Shown here: in pieces, positions 35,182 to 42,756 of the stretch
Position numbering within the stretch: position 1 is the stretch's first letter
Layout of the letters: each line of letters begins with the position of its first letter
From: Bacillus sp. FJAT-45350
Lineage (GTDB): Bacteria; Bacillota; Bacilli; Bacillales; NISU01
Reading direction: 5' to 3'
DNA length: 64,000 nt
Assembly (NCBI RefSeq): GCF_002335805.1
Contig: NZ_NISU01000001.1
Coordinates: 814,079 to 878,078 of the forward strand
Notes under the pieces: model-generated
Seen by the model: the letters and a program-made list of their open reading frames with translations, nothing else
Database searches by the model: none
What the model was told of the DNA's origin: nothing
Made by a program: the position numbers and the translations under genes

Positions 35182-35265
35182 CTACCTTATGATTAGACAT
35201 TTTTGCCAATTATTCAGTAAACTCTATGTGGGAGCAAAAGCTTATGAAAAAGCGGGTGGATTAGT

Positions 35266-38200
35266 ATGTTACTTGAACAGAAGAAAAAGCATGTTAAGGA
35301 CCATATACTTGAGTTGTTGAATAATCAATCGCTAACACTTTCAGACTTAGAACAAAGGTTACTGACGATAAAAAAACAAATTGATGTTACTGGAGATATA
35401 GAAAGAATTGAAAAATTTCATGTTTTACTAGAAAAGCTGAAAAATAACGAGTTTATAATAGCATTTTGTGGCCATTTTTCTGCGGGGAAATCGACGTTAA
35501 TTAATCAATTGTTAGGGGAGGAAATATTACCTTCTCATCCGATACCTACAAGTGCCAATGTAGTAAAAATGAAGCATGGTACTCCAGAAGTTGTCATTAA
35601 GCTTAAGGACGAACAATCAATTCGTTTAGATTTTCCGTTAGACATTAGCCAACTACAAGAATATTGTAAGGACGGAGAACAGGTTGATACTATTGAAATC
35701 AGTCACAATTCTTCTATCCTGCCAAGAGGGATAACGTTCATTGATACACCTGGAATTGATTCCACAGATGACGCTCATCAACTAGCTACTGAATCTAGCT
35801 TATTAATGGCGGATTATGTAGTTTATATGATGGATTACCACCATGTCGAATCAGAGGTGAATATTCATTTTATTAAGCAATTAAATAAACAAATGAAGCA
35901 ATGTTTATTAATCGTTAATCAGATAGATAAGCATATAGATGCTGAACTGAGCTTTGAAACCTATGTAAAGAAAATTCGTTCAGCTTTATATGAGCAAAAG
36001 CTAGTTTATGATGTGGTTTATTTTACGTCTGCAATAGATGAAACGTATAAATATAATCAATTATCGAAACTGCAGGAGAAACTTAGTGAGCTAATTCACC
36101 ATACCGATAATTATTTAATTAGTTCCGTTTTAAAAGAAGCCTATATGCTAGCTCTAGACCATCTAGACTGGGTAAAAAAACAAAAAGACAAAGAAATAGC
36201 AGAGTTTTCAAGTATTTTAGCTCCGAATACACTAAAGGACAAAGATGATATCGAAAACTTACTGAAGGTTGTTAAAGAGAAATTAACGCATGCAGACGAT
36301 ATTGTTGAAGCGTTTGAAGAGGAATTTAGTCATTCACTTGAAAGAATACTTGAGCAAGGAAATATCATGCCTTATCATACGCGAAATGCGGCAAGAGACT
36401 ATTTAGAGGCAAACCAAATTGGTTATAAAATTGGTACCTTTTTTTCTAGGAAGAAAACGAAAGCAGAACAAAATAAGCGCTTTAATAAGTTTTATATGGA
36501 GCTAAGAGATAATGCAATTACTTATTTTGATATCCATATTAAAGATCTTCTTTTAAAGCATTGTACTAAATATGAGCTTCATGATGAAAGCTTACTTTGT
36601 TCAATCCAGCTATTTGAAGGAGATGTTAGTGAGAGCGTCATTACCGGTTCTTTAAATAAAGGAGCTCTGTTTACACATGACTATGTTTTAAACTATTGTC
36701 AAAGAGTGATGGAGGCTACGAGGGCTCATTATCGCCAAAAGACATTTCAATTATTTGATGAAGCTATTGACCTAATGAGTAAACAAGCGGGTACGCATAA
36801 GAAAAGCCTTATCCGCCAACGCGACGATTTAGAAAGGAAGAAGCACGCGTTAACGGAACTACTAAAGATAGAAGATGAATCAATCAAACTTCTTGAAGAA
36901 TTTGAAACTGTTTTGTTATCGAACTGGGGGTTTTCTAAAGAAGGTAAAAAGGAAAGCGAACAGCAAAATATCTTTAATCAAGGAACTAAGCCTACTGAGA
37001 AAAAAAAGCGGTTTGCTGTTAATCTAGATGAGTTTTCTAAGGACGAAGAGGTGTCAGAAGTTGATGTTAGAGGAATTCAGCGAGCGAATCAACAATTAGC
37101 TGATCATCTAAAGAGGCTTTCTGAGGACTTAAAAGCCTATCCTGGTTTGAAAATCGCAAGTAAAGAATTGAATGACAGAGGAGAAAGACTGGAGAAAAAC
37201 CAATTCACGTTAGCTTTATTCGGAGCTTTTAGTGCGGGGAAATCTTCATTTGCGAATGCATTAGCAGGAGAGAAATTGTTGCCTGTATCACCAAATCCAA
37301 CAACAGCAACAATTAATTATCTCATACCACCGACTGAAGAATATCCACATGGGACTGTATACTTAACTTATAAAACGAAAGAGCAGCTAGTTAGTGATGT
37401 TAACAACGTACTCTACACTACTGATTTTAAGATTACTTCATTAGATGAATTATTTGTTCTCATGAAAAAATGGGAGGAAGTAAAAAACAACAAGGAAAAT
37501 GAACAAGAGGACGATAAAAATAAAAAGAAAGAAAAAGATGAGGCTAATGAGCTACTTGAATACTTTTACCTTTTTAATGAAAATGAATTAGCCTATCTTT
37601 ATGCGGTTCGAGATGGTTATCACGGTGTTGAAGAGAATGTGGGCAAAAGACGTAGAAGTAGTCTAGAGGAATTTTATCAAATTACTGACGATGAGAAGCT
37701 TGCTTCATTTATTGAATCAGTAGAAATCTATTATTCCTGTGAGTTAACGAGAAATGGCATTATTTTAGTTGATACCCCAGGTGCAGATTCGATTCACCGT
37801 AGACATACTGAATTAGCGTTTGACTTTGTAAAAAAAGCAGATGCGATTCTTTTTGTTAGCTATTATAATCATTCTTTTTCAAGGGCTGATAAAGAATTCT
37901 TAATTCAACTAGGTCGAGTAAAGGATTTCTTTGAAAAGGATAAAATGTTCTTTTTACTAAATGCTGCTGATTTGGCGAAGGACAAGGAGGAACTACAACG
38001 AGTTATCGACCATTTAGAGTCTGAGTTACTCCGTTGTAACATTCGACAGCCTCAAATTTATCCAGTTTCAAGTATGCTTTCTCTAACTGCTAAATTAGTT
38101 CAAAAAGGGATGGATACAAAAGAAGAACGAGAATTACTTGAACGCTTCGTACCTATCGAATATGTTGATACAGGTTTAAAGTATACAGGGCTTCATGCGT

Positions 38201-39105
38201 TTCAAGAGCATCTATATAAGATGTCATTAGAGAACTTCTCCAAACTTTCGAGTGTAGGAGCGACTCAAGAGCTTCATTCAATAAAGTCAACTATTCTTGA
38301 TTGGATTCAGTCATCAAAGAAAGACCAATTAGAAAAGGAAGTAAGATTGAAACAAGTATCATTACTAAAAGATAAGGCGAATGATATAGTAACTGAATTT
38401 GGTTTAAAGATTGAAGAAAAATTGTTAGTACAAGAGATTGATGAGCTATTGTATTACGTTAAACAACGCATTTTTTATCGATATTTCGATGAGTTTAAAA
38501 CCATTTTTCAGCCAACAAGATTTCAAGAAAGAGAATTTTCTCAAGCATTAACTCTTTGTATGAAAGAAACAAGCCAATTTCTCTCTTATGATATGATACA
38601 AGAATTTAGAGCGACAGTTTTTAGAGTCGAATTATTTATTACTAAATTAATTAAAGTCAAATATAGTAGAATTAGCAAAGAGATAATGAAAGCAGAGCAA
38701 TCTTTATTATTGAACCAGATACATGATGTATCTCTTGAAACTTACAACATACCAGAAGTAAATTTATCAGTTATAGGGGAAGTGAAAAAGAAACTTCTTG
38801 ATAAGTATAATGATAAGATTTTATTTTTTACAGAAAAGCAAAACCTACAATTACGAGATGAATTAGAAGAGTATTTTCGACCGTTAGTTTCACAATATGT
38901 AACTGAAAATAGGGATAGGATCCAACAGTTTTATCTTCAGCTATTAATTGAAGAAAACTCTCACATTGAAGAAATTATATTGGATAGGGTGAAAGAATTC
39001 ATTGAAGGTGAAACAAGTATTTTAACGAAGGAAGTAGACGTTGATAAATGGAATTCCTCACTCCAACGTATCAATAAAGTCATGAAACTTCTTGCAAATA
39101 ATTAA
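35266..39105 (+). CDS. dynA: Dynamin-like GTPase DynA (tandem fusion)
   Basis: The 1279-residue protein contains two dynamin-like modules, as in B. subtilis DynA (YpbR, 1193 residues). P-loops are G-H-F-S-A-G-K-S-T near residue 68 and G-A-F-S-A-G-K-S-S near residue 651. Each is followed by a D-T-P-G motif (F-I-D-T-P-G-I-D and L-V-D-T-P-G-A-D) and N-x-x-D type base recognition (V-N-Q-I-D, N-A-A-D). The rest is coiled helix. DynA tethers and fuses membranes and helps survival of membrane damage and phage. A highly charged Lys/Glu/Asp insert lies in the second GTPase domain near residue 745. It ends 19 nt before the first selenoprotein candidate. Confidence 0.93.
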   Translation: MLLEQKKKHVKDHILELLNNQSLTLSDLEQRLLTIKKQIDVTGDIERIEKFHVLLEKLKNNEFIIAFCGHFSAGKSTLINQLLGEEILPSHPIPTSANVVKMKHGTPEVVIKLKDEQSIRLDFPLDISQLQEYCKDGEQVDTIEISHNSSILPRGITFIDTPGIDSTDDAHQLATESSLLMADYVVYMMDYHHVESEVNIHFIKQLNKQMKQCLLIVNQIDKHIDAELSFETYVKKIRSALYEQKLVYDVVYFTSAIDETYKYNQLSKLQEKLSELIHHTDNYLISSVLKEAYMLALDHLDWVKKQKDKEIAEFSSILAPNTLKDKDDIENLLKVVKEKLTHADDIVEAFEEEFSHSLERILEQGNIMPYHTRNAARDYLEANQIGYKIGTFFSRKKTKAEQNKRFNKFYMELRDNAITYFDIHIKDLLLKHCTKYELHDESLLCSIQLFEGDVSESVITGSLNKGALFTHDYVLNYCQRVMEATRAHYRQKTFQLFDEAIDLMSKQAGTHKKSLIRQRDDLERKKHALTELLKIEDESIKLLEEFETVLLSNWGFSKEGKKESEQQNIFNQGTKPTEKKKRFAVNLDEFSKDEEVSEVDVRGIQRANQQLADHLKRLSEDLKAYPGLKIASKELNDRGERLEKNQFTLALFGAFSAGKSSFANALAGEKLLPVSPNPTTATINYLIPPTEEYPHGTVYLTYKTKEQLVSDVNNVLYTTDFKITSLDELFVLMKKWEEVKNNKENEQEDDKNKKKEKDEANELLEYFYLFNENELAYLYAVRDGYHGVEENVGKRRRSSLEEFYQITDDEKLASFIESVEIYYSCELTRNGIILVDTPGADSIHRRHTELAFDFVKKADAILFVSYYNHSFSRADKEFLIQLGRVKDFFEKDKMFFLLNAADLAKDKEELQRVIDHLESELLRCNIRQPQIYPVSSMLSLTAKLVQKGMDTKEERELLERFVPIEYVDTGLKYTGLHAFQEHLYKMSLENFSKLSSVGATQELHSIKSTILDWIQSSKKDQLEKEVRLKQVSLLKDKANDIVTEFGLKIEEKLLVQEIDELLYYVKQRIFYRYFDEFKTIFQPTRFQEREFSQALTLCMKETSQFLSYDMIQEFRATVFRVELFITKLIKVKYSRISKEIMKAEQSLLLNQIHDVSLETYNIPEVNLSVIGEVKKKLLDKYNDKILFFTEKQNLQLRDELEEYFRPLVSQYVTENRDRIQQFYLQLLIEENSHIEEIILDRVKEFIEGETSILTKEVDVDKWNSSLQRINKVMKLLANN

Positions 39106-39124
39106 TGAAAAAAGGGTGAGTTAA

Positions 39125-39442
39125 GTGAACGTAGTAGTAACTGACGAAGCATACGAAACTTTGGTAACTAAGACTACAGAAGGACAAGGAATTCGAATCA
39201 TCGCTAGAGATACGTATGAATGAAGTACGATGGTAGAATACCTTTTGGCTCTGGATGAGCCAGCTAAAGAAGATACAATTATTTATGAAAGAGAAATCAT
39301 GTTTTTAGCCAATGAAAAGACAATATCAGAGGTTGGAGACTATATTAAAATCAGTAAAAACGTGACTGGTCTCGTACTTATCAATAGCAATCAAACATTA
39401 GCATATGGAGTAAGAGTGAAAGGTGCCAATACAAAAGAGTAG
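39125..39442 (+). CDS. Candidate selenoprotein: divergent HesB-like protein with in-frame TGA (Sec33)
   Basis: GTG 39125 follows AAAGGGTGAG. The frame reads VNVVVTDEAYETLVTKTTEG and on to R-D-T-Y-E, then TGA at 39221-39223, then S-T-M-V-E-Y-L-L-A-L-D-E-P and 60 more residues to TAG 39440-39442, 105 residues in all. The L-A-L-D-E block and its distance from the TGA match the HesB-like gene at 41753 (one-residue offset). A hairpin with a UGGAU loop lies 28 nt after the TGA. The usual G-G-P after the Sec is replaced by S-T-M. An alternative is a nonsense mutation, but the hairpin and the intact downstream frame argue for recoding. Conventional gene calling would report only a 70-residue tail from 39230. 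Confidence 0.75.
39246..39262 (+). promoter_or_regulatory. Bacterial SECIS-type hairpin, copy 1
   Basis: TGGCTC (39246-39251) and GAGCCA (39257-39262) form a perfect 6-bp stem around the loop TGGAT. There are 28 nt between the TGA and the loop, within the 16-37 nt range expected of bacterial SECIS elements, and guanine is at the second and third loop positions. Confidence 0.7.
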
Positions 39443-39459
39443 TCTTTTGTTTGGCACCT
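39421..39459 (+). terminator. Terminator overlapping the end of the first selenoprotein gene
   Basis: AGGTGCCAA (39421-39429) pairs with TTGGCACCT (39451-39459), with inner ACAAAAGA/TCTTTTGT pairing. It spans the TAG stop. The T-run is weak. Confidence 0.6.
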
Positions 39460-39488
39460 ATTCCTTATAGTTATAATAGCGAAAGTTT

Positions 39489-39980
39489 TTAAGATCTTGG
39501 TGTTGTGAAAAAGGAGCTCACCTGCTTGACAAGTGGTGATACTTGATTGACTGTCTTTACCATTTGGTCGACAGTTTTAAACGTTTTGTCAAAATCAAAC
39601 TTTCCATCTTGGGACATAAAGGCAGCCATGAACGGGTTTGGTGGATATGGCATTGGTGACATTGGCTGCATCGGTGGACTATTAGGTGGCTGCGGTGGTT
39701 GAGCAGATTGTTGAGTCTGACCCTGTGGTTGCTGTGACTGTACTGGTCTTGGCCTTGGATTTGGGTTTTGTCCCTGAGCCTGATTATTCTGCCCCTGATT
39801 TGCTTGAGGCTGTGAGGGTGGCTGAGGCGGTGGTGGTGTAGGTGGCATGTGTGTGTAATAAGGATTACTGTGATGCATTGGTCCAGCCTGGAAAGGGTAC
39901 GGTTGATGGTTCATCATCGGGTAATCATATGGGTTATTGGCATAGTGAGGTGGCTGATAGTATCGTGGATGAATATTCAT
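39489..39980 (-). CDS. yppG: YppG-like proline- and glutamine-rich protein
   Basis: From ATG 39980, behind GGAGGAG, the product has 163 residues. The first 50 are rich in Tyr, His, Pro and Met, resembling spore coat proteins. The middle (50-115) is low-complexity Pro/Gln/Asn. The conserved YppG tail reads F-D-F-D-K-T-F-K-T-V-D-Q-M, then N-Q-V-S-P-L-V-K-Q. Such proteins are suspected to be spore surface components, but the function is not established. The gene lies between the two selenoprotein candidates on the reverse strand. Confidence 0.8.
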   Translation of the reverse strand: MNIHPRYYQPPHYANNPYDYPMMNHQPYPFQAGPMHHSNPYYTHMPPTPPPPQPPSQPQANQGQNNQAQGQNPNPRPRPVQSQQPQGQTQQSAQPPQPPNSPPMQPMSPMPYPPNPFMAAFMSQDGKFDFDKTFKTVDQMVKTVNQVSPLVKQVSSFFTTPRS

Positions 39981-40095
39981 ATTTTCTCCTCCAATCAAAA
40001 CATGTTCAAGTATTTTTTCAAGATTGTGCGTCTAGTACTAGTCAGTAGGTTGTGCAAATTAAGCTACCCTTGAATTCCACAACCTACTATAAAAA

Positions 40096-40536
40096 TTACT
40101 CAATTTCGATTGTTTTACGTTTGTTTGGGAAGCGAACTTGTAATAGCCCATTGTGATATGAGGCTTTTACGTCTTTTTCTGTTACTGGAAACGGCACAGG
40201 TACGATTTGTTCTCTTGAGTGTGATGTTTGTTGGTAGCTTCTGTAATTTTCTTTTTCGTTGTGTTCTTCAATGATCTCATTATTTAGCACAGCAATACGG
40301 ACATGATTTTGATAAATATCTAGTTTAATTTGCTCCTTATTTACTCCAGGTAACTCAGCCTCAATAATATATTCATGATTTGCTTCATAGGCTCTTACAG
40401 GAAAACTTGGCGTAAATAATCCGTTATTATGGAAGTTCTTAAATGTTTGACTAAAGAAATCATCAATAGAACGTAGTAATTCACTGTATGAATTTGTTAG
40501 TTTGTTAGGTAATTGATTATTGTTTTTCTCTTTCAT
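40096..40536 (-). CDS. Hsp20/alpha-crystallin family small heat-shock protein
   Basis: A 146-residue protein with an N-terminal variable arm (1-45), the alpha-crystallin domain from A-Y-E-A-N-H-E-Y-I-I-E-A-E-L-P-G-V to the end, and the closing G-L-L-Q-V-R-F-P signature of the G-x-L type. Small heat-shock proteins hold unfolded proteins. In bacilli some family members (CotM) are spore coat proteins. GAGGAATGGC precedes the ATG. It lies alone between yppG and the dipeptidase. Confidence 0.9.
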   Translation of the reverse strand: MKEKNNNQLPNKLTNSYSELLRSIDDFFSQTFKNFHNNGLFTPSFPVRAYEANHEYIIEAELPGVNKEQIKLDIYQNHVRIAVLNNEIIEEHNEKENYRSYQQTSHSREQIVPVPFPVTEKDVKASYHNGLLQVRFPNKRKTIEIE

Positions 40537-40739
40537 ATGCCATTCCTCCTCAATTAATTTTTTCTATGTAATCAATATATGAAAGACCACACTTTTTCGT
40601 TAGGTGTTTTATCATATTTAACTAAAAAATTTTTGATATGTGTATAAAAAGGGCACTCACAGTACATCAAGGATTGGATTGTTCATATCTAAACTGAAAA
40701 AATAGTATAATGAATACTATCTGGCTAGGAGGGGTTTAT

Positions 40740-41666
40740 TTGAAAATTATAGATACTCATTGTGATGCGTTATTAAAGTTATGGGAAAGTAATGGAGGCT
40801 TAAACTTTACAAACTCTAATGAAATCGATACAAATTATGAGCGTTTAAATAAAGGGAAAGTGACAGTACAATGTTTTGCTATCTTTGTCGACCCTGCCAT
40901 CAAATTCGAACAAAAGTTTCAAGTAGTATTAGAGCAAATCGATTATTTTCACCGTTCGGTTTTAGCAAAACACCCAGAAATGAAGCATATTAAAAAGTGG
41001 AAAGAAATTTTTTCGTTAAAAGAAGGGGAAATCGGCGCGATATTAACCTTAGAAGGTGTAGACGCGATTGGGGATGACCTTGTTAAGCTTCGAATATTAT
41101 TTGAGTTGGGTGTTATGTCTGTTGGGTTAACATGGAATTTCGCAAACCTTTGTGCAGATGGTGTAGGTGAGACTAGAGGTGCAGGTCTTACGAATTTAGG
41201 AAAACAATTGGTGAAGTTAAATAACGAATATAAAGTGTTAACGGATGTAAGTCATCTTAATGAACCAGGTTTTTGGGATGTTATGGAGCTTGCTGATTAT
41301 CCGATTGCGACTCATTCAAACGCAAAAAGTCTATGTTCGCATCAAAGAAATTTAAATGATGTACAAGTGAAAGCACTCGTTGCGAAAAAGGGGTTAATTG
41401 GAATTGTCTTTCATCCTGTTTTTCTAAATGATAATGGACAAGGTACGATGACTGATATTATCAAGCATATTGATTATCTTTGTGGATTAGGAGCTAAAGA
41501 GCATATTTGTTTTGGCTCTGATTTCGATGGAATATCAGTGTATGTCCCTGAGCTTGAGCATGCTGGCAAATACCAAAATCTTATTAATGAACTATTAAAG
41601 CATTTTAAAGAGGATGATATAAAAGGATTTGCTTATCAGAACTTTTTACAATTTGTTCCTAAGTAA
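40740..41666 (+). CDS. Membrane-type dipeptidase (peptidase M19)
   Basis: From TTG 40740, behind TAGGAGGGG, the product has 308 residues. Zinc ligands of the renal-dipeptidase family are visible: I-D-T-H-C-D-A near residue 4, L-T-L-E-G-V-D near residue 105, then H-S-N-A near residue 186 and I-V-F-H-P-V-F near residue 224. H-I-C-F-G-S-D-F-D-G near residue 257 closes the active site. It hydrolyses dipeptides, often with broad specificity. There is no signal peptide. The HesB-like selenoprotein gene begins 86 nt later, a possible but unproven link. Confidence 0.9.
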   Translation: MKIIDTHCDALLKLWESNGGLNFTNSNEIDTNYERLNKGKVTVQCFAIFVDPAIKFEQKFQVVLEQIDYFHRSVLAKHPEMKHIKKWKEIFSLKEGEIGAILTLEGVDAIGDDLVKLRILFELGVMSVGLTWNFANLCADGVGETRGAGLTNLGKQLVKLNNEYKVLTDVSHLNEPGFWDVMELADYPIATHSNAKSLCSHQRNLNDVQVKALVAKKGLIGIVFHPVFLNDNGQGTMTDIIKHIDYLCGLGAKEHICFGSDFDGISVYVPELEHAGKYQNLINELLKHFKEDDIKGFAYQNFLQFVPK

Positions 41667-41752
41667 ATTATAGTAAGAAAATGTGAGGCTAAACTATTTT
41701 CTTTTGGGCACTTTTTTAGGTATAATTGCGGAGATACGGAGGTGAGAAAAGG

Positions 41753-42034
41753 ATGCAAATTACAAACGAAGCAAAAACATTTATTGAAACAGTAATGAAA
41801 GAACATGATACAGATACGATCCGTGTTGTTTTAGCAGGTATGGGCTGAGGAGGCCCAAAACTTGGACTGGCTCTGGATGAGGCAGCAGATACTGATAAAA
41901 TCGAAACAATTAACGGAATTAAGGTCGCAATTGAGGAATCAATTGTCTCTCATGTTGCGGACATTACACTTGATTATCAAGAGGGTCCAAATGGTGGAGG
42001 CTTAGCGATTCTTGGTACGAACGATTGTTGTTAA
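41753..42034 (+). CDS. HesB-like selenoprotein with in-frame TGA (Sec32)
   Basis: ATG 41753 follows GGAGGTGAG. The frame reads to A-G-M-G, TGA at 41846-41848, then G-G-P-K-L-G-L-A-L-D-E and on to G-T-N-D-C-C and TAA 42032-42034: 93 residues. The G-U-G-G-P-x-L-G-L-A-L-D-E pattern is that of HesB-like selenoproteins known from selenium-using Firmicutes; relatives in other species carry cysteine at this position. A SECIS-like hairpin lies 25 nt after the TGA. The protein belongs to the IscA/HesB fold, and its reaction is not known. The partial selA at the left edge supplies the machinery. Standard gene finders will miss it. Confidence 0.88.
41867..41885 (+). promoter_or_regulatory. Bacterial SECIS-type hairpin, copy 2
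   Basis: CTGGCTC (41867-41873) and GAGGCAG (41879-41885) form a 7-position stem with one G-G mismatch around the loop TGGAT. This is the same loop as in copy 1. The loop starts 26 nt after the TGA. Both elements share the core GGCTCTGGATGAG, which also encodes the conserved A-L-D-E. Confidence 0.75.
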
Positions 42035-42048
42035 TATAAATTGTTCAA

Positions 42049-42083
42049 GTGCCAGTAGTTATATTACCTATAACTACTGGCAC
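42049..42083 (+). terminator. Terminator of the HesB-like selenoprotein gene
   Basis: A 15-bp perfect stem (42049-42063 with 42069-42083, GTGCCAGTAGTTATA and complement) has a 5-nt loop, followed by TATTTG. Confidence 0.8.
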
Positions 42084-42106
42084 TATTTGTCTATCAGAAA
42101 GCATAA

Positions 42107-42433
42107 GCTGAAGGTAATTTCTTAGAATTATTTACCTTTGAGGGATATTTTCAATACTATCATCATAATTATGAAATGCTAGCAAGTAAGAAGCTAGACT
42201 GTGTTGATAGTGAGGTTATCCGTAATATGAATACCAAACAAATTGAATTTTATCAAGTAAGTGGAAGGAAAATCATTATTCATGACATTCCTATTGTATC
42301 TGATGAAGATGAACACTTTAAGCTTACTTGGAACATTGAGAAGCTAATTGATGAAATCGAACAGTCAATAACCCCCAAAGATACTTATTCATATCAAGAA
42401 GCAATTACTAGATGGAACACTATTAAAAAGTAA
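42107..42433 (+). CDS. Hypothetical protein, possibly 5'-truncated remnant
   Basis: The frame is open from 42107 (a TAA lies at 42104) to TAA at 42433. The first ATG is at 42176 with no ribosome binding site, and another at 42227 has a distant GAGG. The stretch before the ATG (E-G-N-F-L-E-L-F-T-F-E-G-Y-F-Q-Y-Y) looks protein-like, which suggests that the real start has been lost or lies at a rare codon. The C-terminal part includes G-R-K-I-I-I-H-D-I-P-I-V. No family is recognised. Confidence 0.4.
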   Translation, partial: AEGNFLELFTFEGYFQYYHHNYEMLASKKLDCVDSEVIRNMNTKQIEFYQVSGRKIIIHDIPIVSDEDEHFKLTWNIEKLIDEIEQSITPKDTYSYQEAITRWNTIKK

Positions 42434-42756
42434 CCAATGATAAATAAAGACAATATCCTAGTTCGGCAGTATCTTCAAAAATAGGTAGAAGATGCTGCTG
42501 TTTTTAATTATACTGAAAAGTAGTAATGAATGATGAGTTATGAGTTATGAGTTATGAGTTACGAGTTGAAAAGCAAAGAGCTTAATTGAATGATGAATTA
42601 CGAGTTATGAGTTACGAGTTGAAAAACAAAACAAAAAGCATATTGCAAAACAATGTTTCTATTAATCATTTAAATTTGCAATTCGCAATTCGCAGTTTCC
42701 AATTTAAATTCATAACTCATAACTTATAATTCCAAAAATAACCAGGTGGTGTACAA
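42434..42756. other. 323-nt gene-free region holding an AT-rich repeat
   Basis: Apart from the repeat at 42525-42735 there is no gene here. The promoter of the Na/Pi cotransporter gene must lie within or near the repeat. Confidence 0.6.
42525..42735. repeat. TTATGAG-type tandem and inverted repeat block
   Basis: Two loose tandem copies of about 50 bp begin GATGAGTTATGAGTTATGAG and GATGAATTACGAGTTATGAG, each ending GAGTTGAAAA. The right end holds complements (TTCATAACTCATAACTTATAA) and a separate GCAATTCGCAATTCGCAG triplet. It resembles the palindrome at 4240-4353. Confidence 0.7.

Noticed and set aside
39230..39442. 70-residue protein starting at ATG 39230
   Set aside because: There is no ribosome binding site at this ATG, while the frame upstream through the TGA is protein-like and has one.
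42525..42735. CRISPR-like array
   Set aside because: The units are short, variable and directly joined; there are no unique spacers and no cas genes.
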